Origin: Ferrovibrio xuzhouensis
GTDB lineage: Bacteria > Pseudomonadota > Alphaproteobacteria > Ferrovibrionales > Ferrovibrionaceae
Assembly (NCBI RefSeq): GCF_042648965.1
Contig: NZ_JBHRYJ010000002.1
Coordinates: forward strand, 620,001-684,000
Length of the DNA: 64,000 nucleotides
Reading direction: 5' to 3'
The notes under the pieces were generated by a model, which made no database searches, had not been told where the DNA came from, and saw only the letters and a list, made by a program, of their open reading frames with translations. The number at the start of each line of letters is the position of its first letter. Position 1 is the stretch's first letter. The position numbers and the translations under genes were made by a program. Positions 9,816 through 18,280 of the stretch are shown here, piece by piece.

Positions 9816-10709
9816 TCAGTTCCGGATGTCCATCGCCGACCGCAGGCTGTCGGAGAACATGTTGAATGAGATCGAAGTGATGAAGATCATCACGCCGGGC
9901 AGGGCGGCGACCAGAGGATTGACATAGATCGCGGTGCGGAGCGTGTTCAGCATCAGGCCCCATTCCGGTTCGGGCGGCTTGACGCCGAGGCCGAGGAAGC
10001 TGAGGCCCGAGGCCAGGATCATCGAGACCGAGATCAGGCTGGTGGCGTAGACGAAGATCGGGCTGAGCACGTTGCCGAGCACATGCACGCGGACGATGGT
10101 GAAACCGCCGGCGCCGGTGGCGCGCGCAGCCTCGACATAGTCGCGGTTGCGCACCTGGGTGGTGACGCTTTCGGCCACCCGCACGATCGGTGGTACGAAA
10201 ACGATGGTCAGCGACACCAGGGCGTTGGTGATGCCGGCGCCCAGCGCACCGGACAGCGCAATGGCCAGCAACACCGAAGGGAAGGCATAGAAGACGTCGA
10301 TGGTGCGCATGATCGCGGTGTTCAGCGCGCCGCCGACATAGCCGGCAAGGATGCCGAAGGCTGAACCGACCACAAAGGCCATCAGCACCGGCGTGACACC
10401 CATGAACAGCGACAGGCGGCCGCCATAGATCAGGCGCGAGAGCATGTCGCGGCCAAGCTCGTCGGCGCCGAGCGGATAGCCGGGAAAGCCGACCGGCTTC
10501 AATCGCCGCAGCATCGAGGCCTTGAACGGATCGGCCGGTGCGATGTAGGGGGCGAAAATGGCGGCCAGAACCAGCGCCAGGATCACCGCCAGTGCGATCA
10601 GGGCGATGGGGTCGCGGGACAGGCGGCGGGCGACGCCACGCCAGTAGCCTTCCGAGACCTGGATCGGCGCGATGGCGGCGGCCTTGCCGGCGGCGAAGTC
10701 GACAGCCAT
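9816..10709 (-). CDS. Peptide-type ABC transporter permease (DppC-like)
   Basis: The 297-residue permease has an N-terminal cytosolic segment, a first membrane helix (IALAVILALVLAAIFAPYIAP) and five further helices. The EAA loop region is EAARATGAGGFTIVRVHVLGN, where the ATPase subunits dock. The GYPLGADELGRDMLSRLIYGGR segment is the usual DppC signature. The ATG at 10709 has an upstream GGAGC; a longer in-frame reading would overlap the DppB gene in another frame and looks non-coding. It pairs with the DppB-like permease, whose stop is 4 bp upstream. Confidence 0.92.
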   Translation of the reverse strand: MAVDFAAGKAAAIAPIQVSEGYWRGVARRLSRDPIALIALAVILALVLAAIFAPYIAPADPFKASMLRRLKPVGFPGYPLGADELGRDMLSRLIYGGRLSLFMGVTPVLMAFVVGSAFGILAGYVGGALNTAIMRTIDVFYAFPSVLLAIALSGALGAGITNALVSLTIVFVPPIVRVAESVTTQVRNRDYVEAARATGAGGFTIVRVHVLGNVLSPIFVYATSLISVSMILASGLSFLGLGVKPPEPEWGLMLNTLRTAIYVNPLVAALPGVMIFITSISFNMFSDSLRSAMDIRN

Positions 10710-10713
10710 GGCT

Positions 10714-11667
10714 TCAGCTCCGCTGGATGCGCGGGTCGAGCGCCGTCTGCAGCACGTCGACCAGCAGGTTGAGGAGCACGAAGAACATCGCCAGCACCAG
10801 GATGGTACCCTGCAGCAGCGGCAGGTCGCGCTGGAATATGGCGGCATTGAGCAGGAACCCGGTGCCCGGCCAGGAGAACACGGTCTCGATCAGGATCGAG
10901 CCGCCGAGCAGATAGCCGAGTTGCAGGCCCATCACGGCCAGCGCGGTGGGGGCGGCATTCTTGACCACATGGGTGAAGATGCCGCGGTCCGTCAGCCCCT
11001 TGGCGCCGAGCGCCTGGATGAAATCCTGCGACAGGATTTCGGCGACCAGCGCGCGCACGGTGCGGGCGATCACCCCCATCGGGATCACCGACATGGTGAC
11101 GGCGGGCAGGATCAGGTAGCGGAAATGCGTCCAGTCAGGCTCCCAGCCGGCCGAGCCGCCGGGGCCGTTGCCGGTGGCGGGCAGCCAGTTGAACTGCACC
11201 GAGAAGATGATGACCAGCACCATACCGAGCCAGTAATGCGGCACGCTGACGCCGAGCACGGAAATGGTGGAGGCGATCCGGTCGACCGGGGAGTCGCGGA
11301 AATAGCCGGCGACGAAGCCGAACAGGCAGCCGAAGAAGAAACCGATCACGGTGGCGACGGCGGCCAGCAGCACAGTGTTGCCGACCGCGCGCATCACTTC
11401 GGTGGCGACCGGCCGGCCGCTGGCGATCGAGCGGCCGAGGTCGCCGGTTACCACCTTGCCGAGCCAGATCGCATATTGCACCGGCAGCGGCTTGTCGAAG
11501 CCGTAGGCGGCGCGCATCTCGGCCTGCTGCTCGGCGCTGGCGTCGATCGGCATGATGGAAGTGAGCGGGTCGCCCGGCGTGATGTGGATCAGCAGGAAAC
11601 AGACAATGCTGACGCCGAGCGCGACCGGCAGGACGTAGAGCAGTCGCTTGAGGGTGTAACGCAGCAT
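10714..11667 (-). CDS. Peptide-type ABC transporter permease (DppB-like)
   Basis: This 317-residue permease begins MLRYTLKRLLYVLPVALGVS, the standard DppB start with the first membrane helix. It continues with the ITPGDPL motif of the periplasmic loop. The EAA region (VRALVAEILSQDFIQALGAKGLTDRGI) is about residues 215-240, and the C-terminal DPRIQRS is also family-typical. It is separated from the upstream binding-protein gene by 79 bp containing a strong hairpin, and is followed closely by the DppC-like permease. Together they form the membrane pore of the peptide-type importer. Confidence 0.92.
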   Translation of the reverse strand: MLRYTLKRLLYVLPVALGVSIVCFLLIHITPGDPLTSIMPIDASAEQQAEMRAAYGFDKPLPVQYAIWLGKVVTGDLGRSIASGRPVATEVMRAVGNTVLLAAVATVIGFFFGCLFGFVAGYFRDSPVDRIASTISVLGVSVPHYWLGMVLVIIFSVQFNWLPATGNGPGGSAGWEPDWTHFRYLILPAVTMSVIPMGVIARTVRALVAEILSQDFIQALGAKGLTDRGIFTHVVKNAAPTALAVMGLQLGYLLGGSILIETVFSWPGTGFLLNAAIFQRDLPLLQGTILVLAMFFVLLNLLVDVLQTALDPRIQRS

Positions 11668-11709
11668 TGGGGCATTCGACTTTCGGAAACGCTGAGAGAC
11701 GGAAGCAAG

Positions 11710-11739
11710 CGGCCAGCCCGGCGGATACCGGGCCGGCCG
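11710..11739 (-). terminator. Intercistronic hairpin after the peptide-binding protein gene
   Basis: Arms CGGCCAGCCCGG (11710-11721) and CCGGGCCGGCCG (11728-11739) pair with one mismatch around a 6-nt loop. The hairpin lies 8 nt beyond the stop of the binding-protein gene, before the permease gene. It lacks a U-tract. Hairpins in this position usually stabilise or partly terminate the message so that the binding protein is made in excess. Confidence 0.6.
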
Positions 11740-11746
11740 CCGGGAC

Positions 11747-13378
11747 TTACTTCGTCATGGTGATCGGCGAGAAGTCCTGGAACCAGTTCTGCGCCTGGAC
11801 GAAGCCCTTGACGTTCTTGGTCATGGCGCGCGCATTGACGTCATGCGTCACCATCAGGAACAGGGCCTCGTTGACGTACTTCTCGTGGATCTTCTGCAGC
11901 ACCTTGTCCTGCTCGGTGGCATCGAAGGTGTTGCGGACCTGGTTAAACAGTTCGTCCATCTCCTTGTCGCAGTAATGACCCCAGTTGGTGCCATTCGGCG
12001 CCACCAGGTTGCACTGCAGATGGCGGATCAGGCCGGTGAAGGGGTCCTGGATGAAGTAGGTGAAGTTGATACCGGTGGCGCCATGGGCGCTTTCGGCCGC
12101 GGCACCAGCACGCCACAGGTTGATCAGCTGGTTCCACTCGACGACCTCGAACTCGACCTGGATGCCGATCTCGGCCAGGCTCTGCTGGACGAACTCGTTC
12201 ATCGGCAGCGGCAGCATCTGGCCCGAACCCGACGGCGAGATCAGGATCTTGGTTTTGATCGGCTTGTCGGGACCGAAGCCGGCCTCCTTCATCAGCTTCT
12301 TCGCCTCGGCGAGGTCATAGCGCACCTTGAAGGTCGGATGGCCGAACCACTGGTTGCCCGGCGGCAGGAAGCCCTCGGCCGGGATCATCAGGCCGCCCAG
12401 CAGCTCCTTGAGCGCCGAACGGTCGATGGCGAGGTTGGCCGCCTTGCGCACGCGGATGTCGTTCCACGGCGAGCCGGGCAGGCGCGACAGATGCCAGGTC
12501 CAGTTATGCGGATAGGCATTGGTGACGATGGCAAAGCCGGCCTGCTTCAGCGACGGCACGGCATCCGGCGCCGGGGCCTCGATCCAGTCGACCTGGCCCG
12601 AACGCAGGGCGGCGACGCGGGCATTGGGCTCGGGCAGCGGCAGCAGCACCAGCTTGTCGAGCTTCGGTACGCGGGCCTTGTCCCAGTAATCCTTGTTCGG
12701 GCTGAGCTCGGCGCGCTCGCGCGGCACGAATTCGGTCAGCTTCCACGGGCCGGTGCCCGACGGGGTCTTGGCGAAGGCATCCCAGCTCTTGCCGAGCTTT
12801 TCCCATTGCGCCGGTGACGACATCATCACCCAGGCGATCTGGTAGGGCAGGGTCGCATCCGGCGACTTGGTGGTGACCTCGACGGTATATTTGTCGACCA
12901 TCTTGTAGCTGGCGACGGCCGGGATACGCGAAGCACCCTGCGCCGCCTGGCGCGCGTCATACTGCGGCGAATCCTTCTTCAGCAGCTTGTCGAGGTTCCA
13001 CACCACCGCATCGGCGGTGAACTCGCTGCCGTCATGGAACTTCACGCCCTGGCGCAGCTTGAAGACCCACTTGGTCTTGTCGGTCGCATCGACCGCCCAG
13101 CTGGTGGCGAGACCGGGGGTCAGCACCGACGGCTTGTCGGCCTTGCTGAGGTCCCAGTTGATCAGGCCGTCATAGACCGTATAGCCCATGAAGCGCATGC
13201 CTTCGCCGCCCTGGTCGGTCTGACCGGTGGTCAGCGGGATGTCGGACGCGGTCATGCCGATGCGCAAGGTGCCCTGCGCCAGGGCCGGGCCGGCGAGGCC
13301 CACCGTCAGCACAGCGGCGCCGAGCAGGCGCAATAGTCGGGACGGGAGCTTCCCGGATGAGAGTTTCTTGGTCGTCAT
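11747..13378 (-). CDS. Peptide-type ABC transporter substrate-binding protein
   Basis: The 543-residue family 5 (DppA/OppA-like) binding protein has a Sec signal peptide ending near AGPALAQG. The mature protein shows the family pattern PGLATSWAVDATDKTKWVFKL, then RQGVKFHDGSEFTADAVVWN. It captures solute in the periplasm for the downstream permeases and ATPases. The start at 13378 (MTTKKLSS) is preferred: GGTGG precedes it, and a longer start at 13417 would fall inside a sigma-54 promoter match (13413-13428). It is the first gene of a five-gene transport operon ending in dadA. The exact ligand cannot be read from sequence. Confidence 0.92.
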   Translation of the reverse strand: MTTKKLSSGKLPSRLLRLLGAAVLTVGLAGPALAQGTLRIGMTASDIPLTTGQTDQGGEGMRFMGYTVYDGLINWDLSKADKPSVLTPGLATSWAVDATDKTKWVFKLRQGVKFHDGSEFTADAVVWNLDKLLKKDSPQYDARQAAQGASRIPAVASYKMVDKYTVEVTTKSPDATLPYQIAWVMMSSPAQWEKLGKSWDAFAKTPSGTGPWKLTEFVPRERAELSPNKDYWDKARVPKLDKLVLLPLPEPNARVAALRSGQVDWIEAPAPDAVPSLKQAGFAIVTNAYPHNWTWHLSRLPGSPWNDIRVRKAANLAIDRSALKELLGGLMIPAEGFLPPGNQWFGHPTFKVRYDLAEAKKLMKEAGFGPDKPIKTKILISPSGSGQMLPLPMNEFVQQSLAEIGIQVEFEVVEWNQLINLWRAGAAAESAHGATGINFTYFIQDPFTGLIRHLQCNLVAPNGTNWGHYCDKEMDELFNQVRNTFDATEQDKVLQKIHEKYVNEALFLMVTHDVNARAMTKNVKGFVQAQNWFQDFSPITMTK

Positions 13379-13412
13379 GGCACCACCCTGTGTCTGGTTG
13401 TGCATGTTGCAA

Positions 13413-13428
13413 CGCAAACTCCGTGCCA
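13413..13428 (-). promoter_or_regulatory. Sigma-54 promoter for the peptide ABC operon
   Basis: On the minus strand the sequence reads TGGCACG-GAGT-TTGCG, an almost exact match to the -24/-12 consensus TGGCACG-N4-TTGCA. The GG-N10-GC spacing is exact. The predicted start of transcription is near 13402, 24 nt before the binding-protein ATG at 13378. This fits sigma-54/NtrC-type nitrogen control of the operon. Confidence 0.75.
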
Positions 13429-13560
13429 GCGGCCAAGGTCCTGATTCTATGTGTTCCTACAAATGCGCTGCCCGGCCCGCAGCAATGCTGCCCGATAAAC
13501 AGGCAGCACCTGCAGCGCGCAGGGCTTGCCGTGGACGGACGAAGCGGCGAGGCTGGCGCC

Positions 13561-14313
13561 ATGCGCCTTCTGCTGATCAACGCCAATACCAGCACCGCGA
13601 TGACCGACAAGGTGGTCGCCGCGGCACGCCTGCTGGCGCCCGACTGCATGGTCGAGGGCGTCACCGGCCGGTTTGGCGCCGAGGTGATCGCCAGCCGTAG
13701 CGCCTATGCCATCGCCGCCCATGCCGCGCTTGACGCTCACGCCGAGCATGGTGCCGGCCATGATGCCATCGTGCTCGCCTGTTTCGGCGATCCCGGCATC
13801 CTGGCGCTGAAGGAACTGGCCGGCGTGCCGGTGGTCGGCATGGCGGAGGCCGGCTGCCACTTCGCGGCACAGCTGGTGCAGCGCTTCGGCATTGTCACCG
13901 GCGGCGAACGCTGGCGGCCGATGCTGACTGAATACGTCGCATCGCTTGGCCTGGGCGAGCGGCTGGCCGGCGTACGCACGCTGCAGGCCGATGGCGGCCG
14001 GATCGCCGCCGATCCCGACGCTGCGCAGGCGGCGGTGCTCGATGCGGCGCGGCTCAGCATTACGGAGGACGGCGCCGAGCTTGTCATTCTCGGTGGTGCC
14101 GGCATGGTGGGCATGGTCGAGCGCGTGGCGTCGCATCTGCCGGTGCCGGTGATCGACGGGCTGATGCCAGCCGTTGCTTTTGCCGTAGCCGCGGCGCGGG
14201 CCGGCCTGCGCAAGGCCGAGGTCGGCTCACTGGCGCTGCCGCCTGCCGTGGCCAGCACCGGCCTGTCGCCGGCACTGGCCGCCCTGCTCGCTCAGCGCGG
14301 CAGGGTTTCGTAG
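13561..14313 (+). CDS. Aspartate/glutamate/hydantoin racemase homologue lacking the second Cys
   Basis: The 250-residue protein has the family start MRLLLINANTSTAMTD and the first catalytic Cys, C74, in VLACFGDPGI. The second conserved motif, normally GCAGM, reads GGAGM here, so residue 179 is Gly (GGT codon at 14095-14097) instead of Cys. Two-base racemases of this family need both cysteines, so a racemase with reduced or one-sided activity, or a different function such as a decarboxylase-like reaction, is possible. The ATG at 13561 is used because the family motif begins there. The 3' end overlaps the convergent amidase gene by 22 bp. Confidence 0.85.
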   Translation: MRLLLINANTSTAMTDKVVAAARLLAPDCMVEGVTGRFGAEVIASRSAYAIAAHAALDAHAEHGAGHDAIVLACFGDPGILALKELAGVPVVGMAEAGCHFAAQLVQRFGIVTGGERWRPMLTEYVASLGLGERLAGVRTLQADGGRIAADPDAAQAAVLDAARLSITEDGAELVILGGAGMVGMVERVASHLPVPVIDGLMPAVAFAVAAARAGLRKAEVGSLALPPAVASTGLSPALAALLAQRGRVS

Positions 14314-15701
14314 ACCGGCACTTTCGCCTCGAAGGCGCCGCCGAGGCGATACAGCAGGGCTTCGGCGAAAGGCCGGCCGATCAGCTGGAAGCCGACCGGC
14401 ATGCCACCGCGCACGAAGCCGGCCGGCACCGTCATCGCCGGCAGGGCGAGGTAGTTGATCGGCCGGGTCAACCGCGTCAGCGTCGCAATCACCTTGCCGG
14501 CTTCGGGCGAACCGGCGACATCGGTCTCGGCAATCGTCGGCGCCGGGCGGTCGGCGACGGGCGCGAAGACCGCGTCAGCGCCGTTCATGGCCGTGAGGAA
14601 GCTGGCGATGGCCTCGCTGCGCCAGCGCTGGGCGTCGATATAGTCGATGGCACTGAGCGCCAGGCCGTTCTCGAGACGTGCGCGCGCCTGGTCGCTGTAG
14701 AGACTGGGTCGTGTGCGCAGCCAGTTGGCATGCAGGGCCGAGGCCTCGCCCGAGATGATCACGTTGGCGGCCGCGGTAACGGCCTCCATGTCAGGCGGCG
14801 TCATCTCGACGATCTTCACGCCGAGCCTGGCGAAGACTTTCAGCGTCTGTTCCAGCAACTCGGCGCTCGGCTTGTTCAGCTTGTCCCAGAAGAACCGCCG
14901 CGGCACTGCCAGCTTCAGGCCGCGCACCGCGCCAGATCGTGCCGCCTTCAGATAATCCTCGACCGGCAGGGCGCTGGCGGTCAGGTCGCGCGGATCGGCG
15001 CCGGCGAGAATCCGCATCAGCAACGCACTGTCCTCGACGCGCCGGGTCAGCGGGCCCACGGTATCGAGCGAATAGCTCAGCGGCATGCAGGCGGCGCGGC
15101 TGACCCGGCCCCAGCTCGGCTTCATGCCGACCAGGCCGCAGTAATGCGCCGGCTGGCGGATCGAGCCACCGGTATCGGAGCCGAGCGCGCCGAACACCAT
15201 GCGGGCAGCGACAGCCGCGGCCGAGCCGCTCGAAGAGCCGCCGGTGATGCGCTCGCCGTTCCACGGATTGCGGGCGTGGCCATAATGGTAGTTGTGGCCG
15301 GTGGGGCCGAAGGCGAATTCGGCCATGTTGAGCCGGCCGAGGTCGAGCGCGCCGGCGGCATCGAGCCGGGTCAGCGCCGTCGAGGTCTCGGTCGCCTTCC
15401 AGTGCCGGCGGATCGCCGAGCCGCAGCTCGATTCCTGGCCGGCGCGGTAATACATGTCCTTGTGTGCCAGCGGCACGCCGGCCAGCGGACCGAGCTTGGC
15501 GCCGCGCTTGCGGGCACGGTCGACGGCCTTTGCCGCCTTCAGCGCGCGATCGGCTTCCACTTTCAGGAATGCATTGGTCTTCGGCTGCCATTCGGCGATG
15601 CGGGCGAGGCAGGCCTCGGTCAGCGCCTGGCTGCTCAGCTTGCCGCGGGCAACGGCCTCGGCGGCGGCCACGAGGCCGAGATTGACAATATCCGCGCTCA
15701 T
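14292..15701 (-). CDS. Amidase (amidase signature family)
   Basis: This 469-residue enzyme has the Ser-cisSer-Lys triad of the amidase signature family: K81 in LAHKDM, the cis serine within GGSSSGS (154-160), and nucleophile S180 in GSDTGGSIRQPA. Length and spacing fit GatA/AtzE-like amidases. It overlaps the upstream small gene by 4 bp. That small protein resembles the AtzG/GatC-like partners of some amidases, so a two-subunit hydrolase is likely. The D-carbamoylase just upstream suggests a carbamoyl, ureido or amide substrate. The substrate is not identified. Confidence 0.88.
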   Translation of the reverse strand: MSADIVNLGLVAAAEAVARGKLSSQALTEACLARIAEWQPKTNAFLKVEADRALKAAKAVDRARKRGAKLGPLAGVPLAHKDMYYRAGQESSCGSAIRRHWKATETSTALTRLDAAGALDLGRLNMAEFAFGPTGHNYHYGHARNPWNGERITGGSSSGSAAAVAARMVFGALGSDTGGSIRQPAHYCGLVGMKPSWGRVSRAACMPLSYSLDTVGPLTRRVEDSALLMRILAGADPRDLTASALPVEDYLKAARSGAVRGLKLAVPRRFFWDKLNKPSAELLEQTLKVFARLGVKIVEMTPPDMEAVTAAANVIISGEASALHANWLRTRPSLYSDQARARLENGLALSAIDYIDAQRWRSEAIASFLTAMNGADAVFAPVADRPAPTIAETDVAGSPEAGKVIATLTRLTRPINYLALPAMTVPAGFVRGGMPVGFQLIGRPFAEALLYRLGGAFEAKVPVYETLPR

Positions 15702-15979
15702 CGCCGCGCACCCTTCTTCTTTGTTTTCACGGGGGCCTCTTCAATGGCGGGGAACAGGCCCGGTTCGCGCTCGAACGGCAGCTTGTGGGCCAGCGCGCGG
15801 AAGCGGCCGACGGCAGGCCCCAGCGTCGCCGAGATGGTTTCCGGCCGGCCTGGACGCAACGCGACCCCGGCCTCGGCGAACATGGCGGCGACCAGCGGCG
15901 GCGGCAGTGGCGTGGCGGCTTTGGCCGGCACGGCCGGCTTGTCGGGTCGGATTGCCACGACCTTCTGTTTGTTCTTCAT
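15698..15979 (-). CDS. Small AtzG/GatC-like amidase partner (tentative)
   Basis: The 93-residue protein has a Lys-rich N-terminus (MKNKQKVVAIRP), a central part (VAAMFAEAGVALRPGRPETISATLGPAVGRFRALA, about residues 31-65) and the tail LPFEREPGLFPAIEEA. The helix-loop-helix plus LPxExEP-F pattern resembles AtzG-like (DUF4089) proteins, GatC-like partners that stabilise amidase subunits. A Lys/Arg-rich C-terminus (KTKKKGARR) is unusual. It overlaps the amidase start by 4 bp, typical of a stoichiometric complex. The family call is my own pattern match and not certain. Confidence 0.6.
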   Translation of the reverse strand: MKNKQKVVAIRPDKPAVPAKAATPLPPPLVAAMFAEAGVALRPGRPETISATLGPAVGRFRALAHKLPFEREPGLFPAIEEAPVKTKKKGARR

Positions 15980-15992
15980 GGCTGTTTGCTCT

Positions 15993-16928
15993 TCATGGTG
16001 GGGGTTCGGCTCCCTTGCGTTCGGTGATCAGGCCGTAATGCTGCGGCATGCGATGCGCCGCGAAGTTGAAGGTGGTGGACTTGTAGGTGGTACAGGCATC
16101 GAGGTCGCAGGCAGCCACCGCCAGCTCGTCGCCCTCGCCGCGAGTGGCGGCCACCGTCATGCCGGACGGAGCGATGATCTGCGTGCCGGCGATCATCGGC
16201 ACGCCTTCCTCGCTGCCGGCCTTGGCGACGCCGACCACCCAGCTGCCATTCTGGTAGGCGCCGGCCTGCATGACCAGCGTGTTGTGGTGCAGGGACAGGG
16301 CATCATGGTCCGGCGCCGGCGGGTTATGCACCGGCGTGTTGTAGCCGAGCAGGATCATCTCTGCCCCCTGCAGGCCCATGACGCGGTAGGTCTCCGGCCA
16401 GCGGCGGTCGTTGCAGATGCACATGCCGAGAATGCCGCCGAAGGCGCGCCAGACCGGAAAGCCGGTATCGCTGAGGTCGAAATAGCGCTTTTCGAGATGC
16501 TGGAACCGGCGCCACGGCTCGTGCTCGCGATGGCCGGGCAGATGCACCTTGCGGTATTTTCCGATGATCTGGCCGTTGCGGTCGACCAGGATCGCCGTGT
16601 TGAAATGCGAGACCACGCCGTTTTCTTCGACCAGTTCGGCATAGCCGAGATAGAAGCCGAGGCCGAGCCGGCGCGCTTCGTCGAACAGGGGCTGGGTCTC
16701 CGGCCCGGGCATGCGGCGTTCGAAAAAGCTGTCGATCTCGGCCTGGTCGGTCATGAACCAGCGCGGAAAGAAGGTGGTCAGCGCCAGTTCGGGGAAGACC
16801 ACGAGGTCGCAGCCCATGCGCTTGGCTTCGCGTAAGTGCGCGATCAGGCGCTCCACCACCATGGCCCGGCTGTCGCTGCGGGCGATGGGGCCGAGCTGGG
16901 CGGCGGCGACGGTGACGATGCGCGGCAT
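15993..16928 (-). CDS. N-carbamoyl-D-amino acid hydrolase (D-carbamoylase), copy 1
   Basis: The 311-residue nitrilase-superfamily enzyme splits N-carbamoyl-D-amino acids into D-amino acid, CO2 and ammonia. The catalytic triad is intact: E47 (VVFPELALTTFFP), K127 (KYRKVHLPGH) and C172 (MCICNDRRWPE). Its length and motifs closely follow characterised D-carbamoylases of Agrobacterium type. It sits between diaminopropionate ammonia-lyase (12 bp upstream) and the AtzG-like/amidase pair. The usual hydantoinase partner is not adjacent but is present at 35.3 kb beside a second D-carbamoylase. This copy may therefore serve a different carbamoyl substrate. Confidence 0.9.
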   Translation of the reverse strand: MPRIVTVAAAQLGPIARSDSRAMVVERLIAHLREAKRMGCDLVVFPELALTTFFPRWFMTDQAEIDSFFERRMPGPETQPLFDEARRLGLGFYLGYAELVEENGVVSHFNTAILVDRNGQIIGKYRKVHLPGHREHEPWRRFQHLEKRYFDLSDTGFPVWRAFGGILGMCICNDRRWPETYRVMGLQGAEMILLGYNTPVHNPPAPDHDALSLHHNTLVMQAGAYQNGSWVVGVAKAGSEEGVPMIAGTQIIAPSGMTVAATRGEGDELAVAACDLDACTTYKSTTFNFAAHRMPQHYGLITERKGAEPPP

Positions 16929-16940
16929 GATGCTGTCTCC

Positions 16941-18149
16941 TCAGGCGGCGTTCAGCACGGCATCGGCCGAACGGCCGACGATCTGCGCATAGAGGGCCGG
17001 GTCAGTGGCGCCTTCGGTGCCGAAGACGAGAATGCACGATTGCGGGCCAAGGCCGAGCGTGGTGGCAAGCGCTGCATCCTCGCGGGCGGCCAGCGCACCG
17101 GCCAGCCCGGCGACGGCGGATTCGCCAGCCACCACCGGTGGATCACCAGCAACGGGCTCCGCCAGCCGGCGCATCATCGCTGCGGCGCTGTCGTCGTCGA
17201 TGGCCATGAAGCCGGCGGCGCCGGCGGCGAGAATCTTCCAGGCGATCAGCGAGACCTCGCCGCAGGCCAGCCCGGCCATCATGGTGTCGAGGTCGCCGTC
17301 CACCACGACGGGATGGCCGGCTGCGGCGCTGCCGCGCAGGCAGTCGGCGCGGTCAGGTTCGACGACGACCAGCATGGGACAGGCGGCGCCCAGCGCCTCC
17401 CAGGTATGAGCCAGCACCGCGGCGGCCAGGCCGCCGACACCGCCCTGCACGAAGATATGGGTCGGTGGCTGCGGGCATTGCGCCAGCGCCTCGGCCGCCA
17501 TCACGGCATAGCCCTGCATCACGTTGCGTGGCACATCTTCATAGCCGGGATAGGAGGTATCCGAAACGACGAACCAGCCCTGCCGTTCGGCATCGGCCTG
17601 GGCCTGTCGCACGGACTCGTCGTAATTGCCGGCCGTGCGCACGACCTCGGCGCCGAAGGCTTCGATGGCGTCGCGGCGGCCATCGGAGACCAGTGCATGG
17701 ATGTAGATGACGCATTTGCAGCCGAACAGCGATGCGCCCCAGGCGACCGAGCGGCCGTGGTTGCCGTCGGTGGCGCAGGTGACGGTGATGTCGCGCACCA
17801 GCGCAGCATGGTGGCCTGCCATCAGGTCGGTGCCGGTGATGCTGTCGGCGGCGACGCCGGTGGCGGCGGCAACATGGTCCTGCAGCAGGCGAAACACGGC
17901 ATAGGCGCCGCCCAGCGCCTTGAAGCTGCCGAGGCCGAAGCGGCCGCCCTCGTCCTTGTAATACACGGCACCGAGTCCGGCCGTGGCGGCGAGGCCTTGC
18001 AGGTCATGCAGCGGCGTGACGGCAAAACCGGGCCAGGTGGCGATTTCGGCAGCAGCCCGCCGGCCCGCCGCGCGTGACTGCAGCGGCAGGAAATCCGGCG
18101 GATAGGCGCCGGTGCGGCGGGCGGGATTGGCGGTATAGAGATGCGGCAT
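16941..18149 (-). CDS. dpaL: Diaminopropionate ammonia-lyase
   Basis: DpaL is a PLP enzyme that converts 2,3-diaminopropionate (D or L in the E. coli enzyme) to pyruvate and two ammonia. The 402-residue protein has the PLP lysine in GLGSFKALGGAY, the family segment TCATDGNHGRSVAWGA, and FVQGGVGGLAAAVLAH, a glycine-rich phosphate-binding loop. The start MPHLYTANP is chosen because a longer in-frame form would overlap the intergenic region and is poorly conserved in appearance. A D-carbamoylase follows at 12 bp. That pairing suggests carbamoylated or ureido derivatives of diaminopropionate as a feedstock, which is inference. Confidence 0.88.
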   Translation of the reverse strand: MPHLYTANPARRTGAYPPDFLPLQSRAAGRRAAAEIATWPGFAVTPLHDLQGLAATAGLGAVYYKDEGGRFGLGSFKALGGAYAVFRLLQDHVAAATGVAADSITGTDLMAGHHAALVRDITVTCATDGNHGRSVAWGASLFGCKCVIYIHALVSDGRRDAIEAFGAEVVRTAGNYDESVRQAQADAERQGWFVVSDTSYPGYEDVPRNVMQGYAVMAAEALAQCPQPPTHIFVQGGVGGLAAAVLAHTWEALGAACPMLVVVEPDRADCLRGSAAAGHPVVVDGDLDTMMAGLACGEVSLIAWKILAAGAAGFMAIDDDSAAAMMRRLAEPVAGDPPVVAGESAVAGLAGALAAREDAALATTLGLGPQSCILVFGTEGATDPALYAQIVGRSADAVLNAA

Positions 18150-18280
18150 CGGGGATGGCTGGTCAGGCGAGACCGGTAGCCAAGCAATTCGCTTGCCAGT
18201 GTGGAAGTCTGCGGATTGCGGCCATTTTGCTGTTTTCCACTCCGCGTCGGCCGGCGGGCTGCCCAAGCGATGGGCAAAGA

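Noticed and set aside
13378..13417. Longer start for the peptide binding protein at 13417
   Set aside because: The extra residues lie within a sigma-54 promoter match and precede a good signal peptide that begins at 13378.
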